64,000 bases of DNA from Tetrahymena thermophila SB210 (GCF_000189635.1 NW_002476358.1:386616-450615); one strand, 5' to 3'; shown: positions 40,701-52,946, numbered from the stretch's first letter. Translations and numbers: made by a program. The notes: generated by a model not told the origin, from the letters alone.

Positions 40701-41190
40701 AAATCAGTGTAATTGCAACAAGCCTAATTGTGGTTGCAATCTTAATGAGGAAGACTTTTAAAAACAATTGATAGAAGCTCAAAAGCGTAAGGAATTACAA
40801 AGAAAATAAAAGCTTCAAACTTCTTATATCGATGTTAATAACTCAAGAATTATGGCTTTTGAATCTTTCTTGGTAAATTCAACACAAATTATCTCGAAGA
40901 ATAAATCTTAAGAGTTTGTTAATCTACCATGGGATATTTCCACTAGAAAAGAAGACCCTAGAAAATATCTGATATACGGACCTCATGATGATATTATCAC
41001 CTCATAGCCTGCTGTAGTTGTTGAAAATTTACACTTGAGAAAAAAGTATGATGATAAGAATATAAATTATTCATCCACAAATTATAACATTTTGGCTTCA
41101 AAAGATCAAACTCCTAAGACAATTACAAATAAACTTATGAAATCTCAATCCCAATAACCCTCAAGCTTTTAGCAGTTTTAAGAAAAGTGA
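22766..41190 (+). CDS. Giant Gln/Asn/Lys/Glu/Ser-rich protein, about 6,100 aa
   Basis: ATG at 22766, TGA at 41188-41190. Read with the ciliate code there are two open frames: frame 2 from 22766 to about 29,000 and frame 1 from about 29,090 to the end. A donor at 28996 with an acceptor at 29021 (26 bases) or 29087 (92 bases) joins them and gives 6,132 or 6,110 residues. Composition is extreme: Gln (mostly TAA/TAG), Asn, Lys, Ser, Glu and Asp, with many acidic clusters. No catalytic domain. Ordered-looking parts: a Cys/His cluster near 25,855-25,900 (NCQDPNCKYSQHIH), charged coiled coils near 26,480 and 26,930-27,060, and a C-terminal ~200 residues (40,590-41,190) with CNCNKPNCGCN and mixed hydrophobic content. 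Could be a structural scaffold; function unknown. Confidence 0.75.
25850..25905 (+). other. Cys/His cluster, possible zinc knuckle
   Basis: Within the giant protein two Cys five residues apart (CQDPNC) are followed by HIH five residues on. In a protein with almost no Cys or His this spacing suggests a small metal site, but it fits no named finger exactly. Confidence 0.4.
28996..29087 (+). other. Inferred intron (or frameshift) in the giant gene
   Basis: The frame changes between about 28,990 and 29,095. Donor GTAAAAAA at 28996; candidate acceptors at 29021 (TTTTCAG) and 29087 (AAAAAAAG) both give the needed phase. The 92-base choice matches usual Tetrahymena intron size. A one-base sequencing indel is the alternative. 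Confidence 0.5.
32761..33020 (+). repeat. 120-bp (40-aa) tandem repeat in giant gene
   Basis: Positions 32761-32880 and 32881-33000 are near-identical, in phase with the reading frame, followed by a partial third copy to 33020. A diverged copy of the KSRSS part precedes it (32690-32760). The unit carries the words LNQMFLGEQKNKTIRGGRK and KSRSSSNNSE. Recent unequal exchange is likely. Confidence 0.9.
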
Positions 41191-41686
41191 ATGAAAATAT
41201 TATAAATATATTTATTAAATAAAACTTATTAAATAAAATTTACTTACATTTTTTGATAATTAAATATATCCTTTGTAGTTATGAATGAATTTAATTAATT
41301 TTTAATGGTTTAATTTAATTTTTTATTTGTTTTTGGAAATATTTAAATCAATCTAATGCTTTACAAAATAAAAATCAACAAATTAATGATCACTATTTTA
41401 ATTTTTTAACAATTTTAAATATTTTTTTTGAGTATTAACATTTATCTAGCATAAAAATGTTACTTGCAGTTTAAATTAAAAATTTAAATGCTTTACATTT
41501 AATTTATAAGTTAAAATCAAAAATATTTGAATATAACCAGAATAGATATGAGTATTGTTAACAAATTTTACCACTAAATTAATTTTCCACAAAATACGAA
41601 TTTTTATTAATAATAATTTCAAAGTAATATAATAATAATACATTAAATCTTATTTAGCTAACAAGTTCAACTTTATTAGAGTTAAA
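41191..41686. other. Intergenic spacer
   Basis: About 500 AT-rich bases between the giant gene and the Cys-rich membrane protein gene. No gene seen; presumed 3' end and promoter. Confidence 0.65.
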
Positions 41687-44600
41687 ATGTATCTGATATC
41701 TAATCTTTTATTTACATTTATAGCATTAGCTTATATAAGTAGAGTTGTTTATTCAGGTAATTTAAATTACTTCTATAAAATGAGAGTTCGCCATAAAATT
41801 TTACTTTAAATTAAACATAAATTTAATTGATTCAAATAATACTTTGCTTGCAAAATTTTTCAAAAATGAAGCTAAAATAAAATATAATTCATATTTATTT
41901 ATTAATTATTATAACTTTTTAGTAAATACTTGGACGATTAGATAAGAATTCACAACAAATACTATGACTGATTTGGATGTAACCTACGAGTGGAGTATTT
42001 AAGGAAGTAAAATTATATATAGAAAATTTAACTTAAAAACAAGTTTACAAAATAATTAATAATGAATAATTATGAAAGGTTTTGTATCCAGTCCTTACTT
42101 CACAGATTGCGGTAAAGGTAAGAAAATTCTTATAAAGTGATATTTAAAAAAGGAAACTTAAAATAATCATAACAGTAGTAAAATCAATCTTTTATTCATA
42201 AAATGAAATGTCTAAAGATTATTCAACAAACAAAAAATCACATATAATTAAAATCAAAATTTTTATTTAAATTTTTGAATGTATGAATTAATAATATTTT
42301 TAATTTAATTCCATATCAATAAATTAGGTTTTGCAACAAAGAGAGTTTTAGGTGGTTACCAAAAGTTTGGTACAGACGTATTTATTGTTAAAACTCTGCA
42401 AAATATACCTCCTCACTACTAATCTTAAGTCAAGTTAAATCTATATTTTATTGATCAGTGGTAGAGTACAGAGAGTATTTGGATTAATTCTAGTGGAAGC
42501 TATACTTAGTATTAATATAATTAACCAGGTTAAACTTAAACAATACCTGATACCAACTGTGGTAATCCACCTTTTGATTATATATAAGCTGTAGATTCTG
42601 GTCTTTTTTCTCATACAGCGATTAGCCACTAAATTATATTTAAATCAGATATGCAAGAAGACTCAGCGACTGTAATAAATTAATTTAGAAATAACACTTT
42701 AAAAGCAAAAAAATTATAAAAATTTATAAATAAATCAAGGCAAGTTGGGCAATTAGAGATTTCATTTATATTATAAATGCATGTGATGTATCTTGCTCAA
42801 GTTGCTCAGCAGCATAACCTAATAAATGTACAGGATGCTACTCGAATGCTTCAATAGACCCAGTGAGCAAATTATGTTAATGTAATGCAAAATTCTATGC
42901 TAATGTTCCAGCCAATCCATGCATTTAATACCCTTGCACAATTTGTAAAAATTGTGATGATTCTTGCTATACTTGCAAAGGTCCTTTCAATAATGACTGT
43001 CTTAGTTGTACAGGATCATTGTAACTATATAAAGCTATATTTTTAATTTATACTTTCATTTTATTTGAAAAGGTATCTCTAAAATAATTAATGTGTAGCT
43101 ACTTGCACCATAGGAACTTATCCAAATCCACGTAAATTATTTTTAAAAACTCATGAAAAAGAAAAAATATTATTTTTAAATAGAAACCAATAATAATTTA
43201 TGCTCGAATTGCGATAGTACTTGCTTCAGCTGCTCTGCAAGCAGTAATTAAAGTTGTACTAGTTGTAGTCCTCCAAATTATTTAAATCCTGATAATAGCT
43301 GTTAATCAACTTGCCCTAATTATTACTATGGTTAAGATTTCCCAAGTAGAGTTTGCAGTACATGTTCAGCTAATTGCCTAAAGTGCATAGGTAAATATTT
43401 TATTAAAAAATTAGTTTCTTTAAAATTTTTTAAATAGGGCCTAATCCTAACTAATGCACTTATTGTGATATAGGATATTTTTTATATTAAAATACATGCA
43501 GTAATTTATGTCCAACTAATTATTTTCAAAATATCTCCACTAGAACTTGCGATATTTGTGACGCTTCTTGCAAAAATTGGTATTTATTTTAAACTTTTTA
43601 TTTATTTTAATTGAAATTTTTTTTTAAAGTAATGGTAAATACAACTACTAATGCACTGACTGCCCTCCAGGTATATTTCTTGATAATGCTTCTTAAGTTG
43701 GTAAATCTTTTTGTGTAGCAAAATGCCCAAATAGCTATTTCGGTGATACTTCAGTAACTCCAAATGTATGCTAAAGCTGTAATAAAGGTTGTTCTGATTG
43801 TAATTGCTATCAATGTACTGTTCTAAATATATGCACTGCATGTTAATAACCTAACTATTTAGTTGGAACAAAATGCTCAAGTTGTTAGCCTGGATTTTAT
43901 GGAGACCCAATAACTTTCGTTTGTAAACCTTGTAATGTTTCATGTGCTGCGTGTGTAGGTACATTTTTTATATCAATTATTAAAAAAATAGCAAATTTTA
44001 ACACAAATAAATCAACTTTTTCAGCTCAAAGTCTCAACATTTTTAATTTTTATTGCTTGATTAATTTATGATTTACATATTTAACTTAACATATTATTTA
44101 TATTTTTAAAGGAGGAACACCCTCAGACTGTACTTCTTGTCCTATTAATAATTTTTTATATATACTCAATGGGTTGTAAGGTAAATGTTTAAGTGTTTGT
44201 CCTTCGACTCCTCCTCTTTTTGGGCAAAATAGCATGTGTGTTAGCTAGTGTAGCGCCTCAACTTATGGAGATGCTTAAGATCCGTATATATATACATATA
44301 TATTTTAATATAACTTTTTAGATAAAAATTTAATTTGAAATAAAAGCAAGAGGTTATGTAAAAATTGTGATACAAAATGTGGGTTATGTTTTGGCCCAAG
44401 CTCTGATTCTTGCACAAAATGCAATCTTGGGTTTTATTTATATAATAGCTCCTGTTTAAGTACATGTCCAAATGGGACTTATAAAAATACACTTAATTAA
44501 AAATGTGATGCCTGTGACGAATATTGTGGAACATGCAATGGTCCTTCAAAATCAAATTGCTTAACTTGTGCTCCTCCTTTATTTGGAACAGGTAAGCTTT

Positions 44601-47600
44601 ATTTAAATTAATTATTTCTAATTTGATTCATTTAATATTTTTATAGGTTCTTCTTGTTTTCCAAGCTGTCCAAATGGCCAATTTGGAGATCTTATAACAA
44701 GAACATGTAGCGCCACATGCAATGATGGATATTATTAAGATACTATAAATAGAATTTGCTAATAATGTAATTAGAAATGTTAAACTTGCAAAGGTCCACA
44801 ATCATCACACTGTTTAATTTGCAGAGACCCTTATTACATGAATAACGGATAATGTGACTATTGTCCTCTTTTTAAATATGGTAAATTGAATGCCGATGGT
44901 ACTAGAGTGTGTACAGATTGTCCTCAATACTGTGCAATTTGTACTAACCCAGGACCTACTTGCGTATAGTGTATTAGTGGTATGTATTTATCTTCGAATA
45001 TTTGTGTATAATAGTGCCCAACCAATACATTCGCTGATCCGTAATTTCTAATTTATAATTTTTTTTGTTTTAATTATAAATTTAAATAAAAGAGTTACTT
45101 AATAATGTGTAACAAGCTGCTAATTGGGATATTATAAAGATACAACTTAAAATATTTGTAGTAAATGTTCATTTAATTGCGGTAAATGCTATGGTCCACT
45201 CTCAGCAAACTGTTATCAATGTATATTCCCTTACTATTTGTATAATTCTCAGTGTGTTTCCTCATGCCCTAGTGGTTTGTATGCTGATAATATAACATGG
45301 AATTGCCTTTAGTGCCCACTTTATTGTTCTTAATGCAATAAATAAAATACCTGCTCTAAGTGTAAGGCTAATTATTTTCTTTATAACTAGCAGTGTGTTA
45401 CTTAATGTCCATCAAGTAAGAAATCTTATTTATTATTCAATTTCTTTCATAAAATGATTAAAAAATACATAATTATCTAGATTTATATGAAAGGGAGGGG
45501 GAATGTGTTTAAAGTTGTGGATAAGGATATTATATAATAACTCCCTCGACTACTTAGAAATGTGGTGCCTGCAGTATTTTTTGCAAGGAGTGTGTTGGTT
45601 AGCCTACAAATTGTACAACTTGCTAGTATGAACTAAATACAAAACTATACTTGTAAAATAATACATGCCAACTTTCTTGTAATAATGGATATTTTCTCCC
45701 AGCTGGTAGTTAAAATACTTGTTCTATATGTGACTAAAATTGTAGTACTTGTTCTGGAACATCTTAGAACTGTACATCATGCTAAGGAGATTACAATTAT
45801 TATTAAGGAAAATGTATTGAAAAATGTCCTGCACCATTATAAGGTTATTAAAATAAATGCTTAAATTGTTTCCCAGGTTAATACTATGATAGCAGCACTG
45901 CTACTTGCTAATGTAAAATTTTTTGATTTTAAATAAAGATTAAGAAATAAATATATTACATAGAATGCCATATTAGTTGCAAATAATGTAGTGGTTAAAG
46001 ATACGATTAATGCACAGCTTGTTGGAATTATAGAGGTATTGGCCCAAACAATGCTCCTTAAGATGGAATATGTGGATGTTAGTAAGGATATGCGGAAATG
46101 TTTGATAGACTTTGTTAAAGTAAAATATAATTTAAAATAAAGATATTTACGAAAGCTATTTTATTTATACTATAGAAAATGAAGAGGCGATAAGCAAATA
46201 CTCATCTGTAAAGGGTCTCTCAATCACTAATACAGTTTTAGAATTACTTTTTTATGTTTTAAGTGCCAATCCTGTTAGTTTTGTCTTAATGGTTAATTTA
46301 GGATAGAATTTAAACATGATTAGTTACCTTGATATGCCTTATGGATTTAATTTATAAGAAACTGTAAGGTATTTAGGTAAGTATCACATTACTTAGGGGC
46401 TTGGAGCACCTGCTTTCGATGAAAAAAATCACAGTTAATTGGAAGTCTAAAATATTGAAGAAGAAAATAAAAAATCACTTCAGGACAGCAAGTAAATATT
46501 AAATAGAAAAAATCTATATTAATCAAATTAATAATTAAGATCTAGAACTTTATATGAAACATATAATACGTGGTCTGACAAAAAATTTGATTAAAATAAT
46601 TTCACAGGTTCTTTTTTAAGTAACATGCTTATATTCTTCTGCATATAAGGTTTTATTTGGCTTTTCTGTTACTGCTTGAATAAATACATAATAAAGTATG
46701 AATTGGACCATCACTACTTTACCTACCACTTAAATATGCTGATAACATACAACTTACCATTAGCACTATTTTTGCTTTCATACTTTGAAATTATTATTTC
46801 TATATTCTTGCAATTAAAATAAGGAGATTATTCTTCATTATTTAATACAGTAAATCTTGAAAATTTTATTTTAAAATGTTAAATCTTCTTTTTTTATAAA
46901 TTAGTTTTCATTTGCTTTTTGTTTTTTTGGTCTTCTTTATATAGGCTTAATATTAGTAGATTATATAAAACTCACTAACTTCAAAAAGCCCTATGAAAAA
47001 CCTGAACTTCACTTTGATGATTATAACAAGAACAGAGTTTATTGGGTTTACTTGAGGTTGAATAATATTCTTTAGAGAAACTTTCACCTAATTATCATAA
47101 TTTAGAAAACAATAATAGCTGCTATATTAGTTTTTATGTATGACGTTAATTTGGTAGCTCAAGCAAGCTTAATCTTTTTGACATATTTTGCCTTACTAGT
47201 TTATATGATAGTTTGCCGTCCTCTAAATAGAAAACGCTATCTTTTCTTGGAAATATTCAATGAATTTTTTATATGTATAATATGGATTATTTTAATTTCA
47301 GAAACACAGTAATACAAAAATAATAAAACACTTTCCTAAATATCAAATTCATTTCACATATAAAATATCATTCTAATGCTATTCATAGCAAATTTTCTTT
47401 TTATTCTATTCGAATTTGTTGTAAATATTCCTCTCCTTATTTAGAGATATAAATGGGCCAGGAATATATTAATAGAATAAACTTCCCACTTTTTAGAATG
47501 GCTTAATCGTAAGAATATCTAAAAACGCTAAAACTTCTTGCTAAACATGCTAAGTATTGATAAAAAAGATGAACATGTAATTAACATGAGTGAAAATAAA

Positions 47601-48776
47601 ACCAATCAATCTGATTAAAGTAACTACTATTTTAAAAACTAAAAAGACATTATTCATTTATTGACTGGGCATGATCTCAAATAAGTAAAATAATCCAATC
47701 AAGAATTAGACATTATTGATCTTGAAATTGACGAAGAAGAAGTTAATTTAATCAAATAAAGATCAAAACTAAGCTCGAATAATCTTAATCTGTTGCCTCA
47801 AGATATGAATTTAGTGGGATTAAGAGAAATAGATAACAAATAGAATGATAAGCAAATTATAAAAGAATCAGGAGGGAATAAAAATTAAATAGAAGGAGGT
47901 TTAGTTGAAGGAAATTAGGGAGATTAAATAGATAAAAAAGATACTAAAATAGAACAACAGCTTATTAACTTAGATTTACTAAAAGACAAACCCTAAGAAA
48001 AAATTATTTTAGACAAAGAATTAGTTCTTCCAAACATAAATATCCAAAGAAAAGCCTAATAGCATCATCGTCTTTATTTAAAAGATGAAATAGGAATTGA
48101 TAGATTTAGAGTTTTTGGAGAATTTAGAGGGAACAAATTTTCTTTAAGTATGCAAGGTCATCCACCTTAAACGAATTTAAACAATGGACTATACGATATA
48201 TACGAGTATGATGAATTTGTGAATGAAGTCTTATTAAAAGAAGATAATGAAGATAGTTTTGAAGTGATTGATTTCATGGATAGAAACCAATAATATTTCA
48301 GGAATAAGCTTGATAAAAATTCTCAATAAATGGGTTTCATGCAATAGCAAAATATAAATAATTAATTCCATATATATCCAGATAAAAATGATGCCCAAGA
48401 TAAAATTAATCATGTAAATTAAAACCCTTTCTAACAAAGAGGAGAAATACTAGAATAAGCCTCAAGACAAGTAAGAGCATACTTCGACATGGAGACATAA
48501 GGTAAATTTAAGATACTTAAGAAAAAAGATATTAATACTGGTAGAACTTATACAATCGCTCTTCCTTTGTCTGTAGATATACAAAATAAAAGGTAAGCAT
48601 TAGCAAATAAAATTCTATCCATGAAACCTAATGCTATAATTAATGAATCTAATCAGTAAAGTGTAAGTACCCTATCCAAAATTAATAACCCAGCAAATAA
48701 ATAAAACAAGTCAGTAGTTTTAAATGCATGGTAATAATAACAATCAAACATTTACTAAAATAACAAAAAATGGTGA
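41687..48776 (+). CDS. Cys-rich (furin-like/GFR repeat) membrane protein with C-terminal ~7 TM region
   Basis: ATG at 41687, TGA at 48774-48776, many short introns (first exons 41687-41756, 41923-42006, 42079-42117, 42328-42671, resuming at 42740). Begins with a signal peptide (NLLFTFIALAYISRVVYS). The N-terminal domain (about 250 aa) ends in ASWAIRDFIYI. It is followed by many Cys-rich repeats (42,780-46,100) of the type CDVSCSSCSA and NCDDSCYTCKGP, as in ciliate furin-like/IGFBP-repeat proteins. From about 46,230 seven hydrophobic stretches follow, with a polar loop between the first and second (46,430-46,600). They include FFCIQGFIWLFCYC, FCFFGLLYIGLILVDY and IILMLFIANFLFILFEFVV. A ~400-residue acidic Q/N-rich cytosolic tail closes the protein. 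The repeat family is well expanded in ciliates. Ligand and role are unknown. Later exon borders not all checked. Confidence 0.75.
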
Positions 48777-49784
48777 AACATAAATAGTGTTAACTAATTT
48801 ATTTGTTGTGATTTTATTTTTTAAATACAAAAAATGTTATGATTTCCCACTTTAAATTTTAGACATTATAAAAAGAACTTTTTAATGGTTCAATATTATT
48901 TACTATTTTTTTTTTTACTTTTTAATTTCATTGAATACTCAAAAATACTTTAGAAATAAATTCTTAATTAATTTTTAAATTTTAACATATTTTGCAACTA
49001 ATTAATAAAACACACTCTCACTCAATCAATTAAATTTATTCTAATTATATTAATATAAATAATGAATTTTATTTTATATTGTCATAAAAATATTTTATGA
49101 AAAAATTAAATTATTTTATAAAACTAATCTAAAAAGTTTACTTACTTATTTATTTTGTTTTCATTTTTAAAATACTTAAAATTTATGATTTCTCACTTTA
49201 AATTTTAGACGGACAGTATAAAATGAACATTTTGAATGATTGATTTGGTGTAAATAAAAAATTTTCTTTTATCGATGAGTTTTAGATATATTTATAATAT
49301 TTAAGTATTTTAGAAAGTAACTTTTAATTTATTCACATATTATGCAAAATATAATTCAATGACACACTCATATAATTAATTATCTACTATACTAAGATGA
49401 ATAATTTATTCAAAATGACTTTTCTAATAAATAAATTCAAGAAAATATTTTTTCGATAAAAAAAATTAATTTAGCATTTTTTTTGAAAAAAATTATTTTT
49501 TTAAAGAAATAATTTAAATAAAAACGAATTAATAATATTAATCAAATATGCTTCTTCTATTAGTTGAATTAAAACTTTTATAAGCAATATTAATTATCCA
49601 CAAAAATTTAATTAAGTATTTATTTATTTATCATTAATTTAATTTCAAATTCAATTTTTTATAATATTAAAAATTTCAAAGAAAGATTTTCTAACGGCGA
49701 AAAAGAAATTTTTTCATAATAAATTTATTAAAAGATATTTGAAATTAATTTTCAAATTAAAGAAAAGATAGATTGAGAAAAGTA
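48777..49784. other. AT-rich intergenic zone with degenerate duplication
   Basis: First part of the 2.3-kb convergent space downstream of the Cys-rich protein gene. Nearly pure A+T and no coding-like frame. Two related blocks are found here (listed as a repeat). Confidence 0.65.
48798..49410. repeat. Degenerate direct duplication, ~270-bp units
   Basis: A 28-base core at 48837-48864 recurs at 49183-49210 with one mismatch. Further matching blocks follow in the same order (AATACTTTAGAAA-like, CATATTTTGCAA-like, ACACACTC, AATGAATTTTA-like) in both copies, offset by roughly 346 bases. An old duplication of non-coding DNA is the simplest reading. Confidence 0.7.
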
Positions 49785-49943
49785 ATGGCAAAAAAAGAAA
49801 AAGCCATCTAGAGGTGTTACGATTCTCTGGGCGAATAAAAGAAACCCCACTTTGCAAGGGAAGATCGGCACGCTCTGCACATACCAAGTTCTGTCGAAGG
49901 CTGTGACAAAATTTTCCCAAAACCAATTAGATTGATGCCATGA
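49785..49943 (+). CDS. Candidate small ORF (52 aa) in GC-richer island
   Basis: ATG GCA AAA AAA GAA AAA opens a frame that runs to TGA at 49941 with mixed, non-low-complexity residues (for example HFAREDRHALHIPSSVEGC). G+C here is about double the surroundings. Other frames on both strands are also open over much of it, so coding is not proven. I recognise no family; it could instead be part of an RNA gene. Confidence 0.25.
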
Positions 49944-50030
49944 GAAGGAAGAAAGATTAAAATAATCATTCTCTCCATTAGTTTTTAAAGCCTTTTTTAA
50001 TTAAGAGTTATCATTTCTTAAGTGCCTTAA

Positions 50031-50414
50031 ATGGCCCCTTAGGAGTTCATTGCGATCATAATTAGAACAAAGTTTTTTAAGATAACTCTAATTAAAAATC
50101 TCATGGAGATATTAAAATATATCATCAAAGATCAATTCTAATTCAAGACATCTTTCAAAGTTTTTAATTATGTAAAAAGTAATGCCCGCGTTTACTTTTT
50201 CGAAAGGCTAAATGTCAGTCCTATCCATCCGTCACATGCAGATCCTCAGAGCTTGAGAAATTTGTTTTAAAAAGGCTTATATGTTTCAAGCCTCATCTTC
50301 GATGCAAAAAAGCACGGAGTATTTGTCACTATTTTAACAAAGTGGGTAAACCCTCTCTCTTACAAGCGCTTTAATATATAAAAAGTATTGTTTAAAAACA
50401 GACTCTAGAGATGA
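50031..50414 (+). CDS. Candidate ORF (127 aa) in GC-richer island
   Basis: ATG at 50031, TGA at 50412-50414. The product looks globular and basic (for example RVYFFERLNVSPIHP and FDAKKHGVFVTILTKW) and lacks the N/Q bias of neighbouring proteins. Only two or three Gln codons are TAA/TAG. Upstream the same frame is open back to the TGA at 49941. An antisense frame over 50,270-50,390 is also open, so the strand is uncertain. No family recognised. Confidence 0.3.
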
Positions 50415-51059
50415 ATGAAGATAAAGACACAAAAAAGAAAGAAAAAAATAAATAAATAAAAAAACAATAAAAAATAAAAATAAAAAACAATAAAATAAAT
50501 AAATTGATATTAGAAGATTCAGAGGTACAGATCTGGAGACTAGCTATCTTAAGACATATATGAACATTATTAACCAATTTGCTAATTTGCATTATAATAA
50601 CCAAAGTTAATATATAATTAAGTTAGACTACCTCCTTTTCCCAAGCCCAGACTTCTAAAAATAAAAGAAATTAAATAAATAAATAAAAAATAAAATAAAA
50701 TAAAAATATCCAATAAAAAAATAAAAAACAAGTAAAAAAATAAAATAAACTAAAATAAAAAATAATATAAAAAATAAACAAAAATTTTAAATCAATTTTA
50801 GAGAGACATCATATACTTTAAGCTTTCGCTGCTCATTTTAATTATTTTTTAAAAATCTAAGAAAAAATAATAAATTTAAATTAAAATCATTTTATTCTTT
50901 TCTTATATAAAAAATAAAATAAAACTTAAAAGTAATTTATAAAAATAAAATTTTTGAAATATTTGCATCTTAAAACATAAAACATTGATTGAAGGATAGA
51001 TAAATATATAAGCATATTAAAAATTTAGCAAAAATAATTTAACAGAGCAAAATAAATAT
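50415..51059. repeat. A-rich strand-biased low-complexity tracts
   Basis: Two tracts (50,427-50,505 and 50,655-50,785) are almost only A with scattered T on the + strand, in AAAT/AAAAT-like units. Between them lies a normal-complexity stretch (50,510-50,655). The rest to 51,059 is AT-rich 3' flank of the next gene. Confidence 0.7.
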
Positions 51060-52946
51060 TCATTATTCTTGTGACTAGGGCTGTAAAGGATCTTAATTAA
51101 TAAATCTAACTGTTTTATGAATTTGCTAATCAGATTCTTTACGAATGACCTAATAAATATTTAAACAAGATTAAGATAAATTGAAAAGAAAAAAAAAGTT
51201 GATTACTTGTCTTTGTTTATTGATGATTCTATTTATTTCTTCAATTTGTTTACTCATATCCATATTTTACTAAAAATAATTAAAATTTTATTAGAATTGA
51301 TTGTTAAAATTTTATTTTAATTTATTTACCATTAAATTATTAAATCTATTTTCCAGCTGTTATTGTTACTTCTAAGGTGGTTGTTTGTGAGAAGAATTAT
51401 TAGATTCAAATTCAAATCGGTTCATCTTTCTTTCTTACTCTTATTTCTCTTTTTCTTATACTATTTAGCTCAATCTCCAAGGAAAATATTGAAGCTATTA
51501 TGTATATTTTTTTATTTATATTGTTTTTTCTTTGATCTTTTAGAAGTCAAAATCCTATGACTAATTCATGCTTGCTGAATGATGATAATTATTTTAATAT
51601 TTATCAAAAAATCTTCTACTTATTTTTTTTTATAAATTTGGGCTCGTTTCTCTTGTTCCCTCGTTGAATTACTTAGTTTTAAAATTACTAACTTTTGGAG
51701 TTTATGATAAACTTTTAAAATAGCTAGAATGGTCTTATTCTTATGATTAGAAAGAGTATTTGGTACCAATTGGGATGAATTCTCTAGGTTTAAAAGCTAG
51801 CTTCTTTTTCAATCTTTCCAAATATTCAGGATTTGAAAAAGAAATGTTATCCATACTAAATTTTAATAACTTTATTTTATTATCTTCCTTTTTAGAATAA
51901 CTTTTATTTAAATGAAAACTTTCATTTGTTGACTATCTATTACTATCTCTTTCATCATCTTACACTACTCCAATGAACTACTCTTCCCAGTTGTTATATT
52001 AAACGTTATTGCATGGCGTTGTTTCAGATTATTTTCTAATTGGATCATTTTGTTCATTTATTAAATTAGAACTTTTTAAGTTAGCTTAAAGAGTTCTGCT
52101 TTATAATATTTTACTCTAATTAGAGCCATCCTAATTCAGCGACTAAGATCTTCTTTTATTAACTATTGAAGTATAAATATTTTTTTAAGTTGAAGAAATA
52201 TTTCTATTAGTTTCACTTCCTTAAAAAGAATCTGTTGTGTATAAATTAATCAAATTTTTATTATTTTAATCTACTTCTTTGATATGCATAAATGATTGTG
52301 GAGAGAGCTAAAATTTATCTGAAGCATCTTCTTTATTGTGTTAATCAGAAGAAGTGGATGGAGTATTAGATGCAATAAGTTATAAATTTGCATACAATTG
52401 TTTAGTTTATTTATTTTTTAGTAAATCATTATTATTCTGCTATAGCTAACCACTCTCACCTTAAATTTATCTCTCGTAGTTTATTTTTTGCTTGTACTAT
52501 TCAATTTGTTACTTCATAGTTTAAGGAATCTTAAAATTTCTAATACTTTTACTCAAATACTAATTTTATTAAAATAAATCTGAAACCTATTTTACTACAC
52601 ATGTACTATATAAATTTGATATTTCATAATTATCTGAGCTTAATTATTATGGAGAAAGATTGTTCACAATTTTATTACGTTTTTATAAAGGTTAACTGCT
52701 ATTTATTCTTGGTGAATGGTTAATAACCATTTTTTAAACTCTATTAGATACTTACGAACTTTAAGTATATTAATGATTTGTGCTATACACAGTAGATAAT
52801 TACTCCATTCTCAATTTTTGAATATTCTTCTTCTTTTTGCTAAACTTTCTCTTAGGTTTTTTCTTAACATTTTGTTATAAATTGGTATCATTTATCTAAT
52901 TAATTTCAGTAGTATCTCCTTCTTATACTAAAGGTTAACTTTACAT
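51060..52946 (-). CDS. Unknown N/S/Q-rich protein with C-terminal coiled coil
   Basis: Exons 52946-51330, 51269-51207 and 51149-51060 sum to 1,770 bases, 589 aa. Introns are 51329-51270 and 51206-51150, both GTAAAT/GTAATC to TTAG. Start ATG at 52946; stop TGA at 51062-51060. Lys-rich N-terminus (KKKPKRKFSKKK), then polar low-complexity. A denser part follows (LERLKKKLAFKPREFIPIG near 51,800). Near the C-terminus is a Leu-zipper-like stretch (LENRFNNLM ... SKQIEEINRIINKQRQ). No enzyme motif. Function unknown. Confidence 0.75.

Noticed and set aside
50008..50050. Short resemblance to 5S rRNA (AAGTGCCTTAAATGGC)
   Set aside because: Only a dozen bases match from memory; the conserved flanks and internal box do not follow.
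51540..51690. Coding-looking frame NSTREQEKRAQIYKKKQ on the minus strand
   Set aside because: It needs an extra intron to reach the downstream frame. The neighbouring frame is open straight through with the composition of the rest of the protein.
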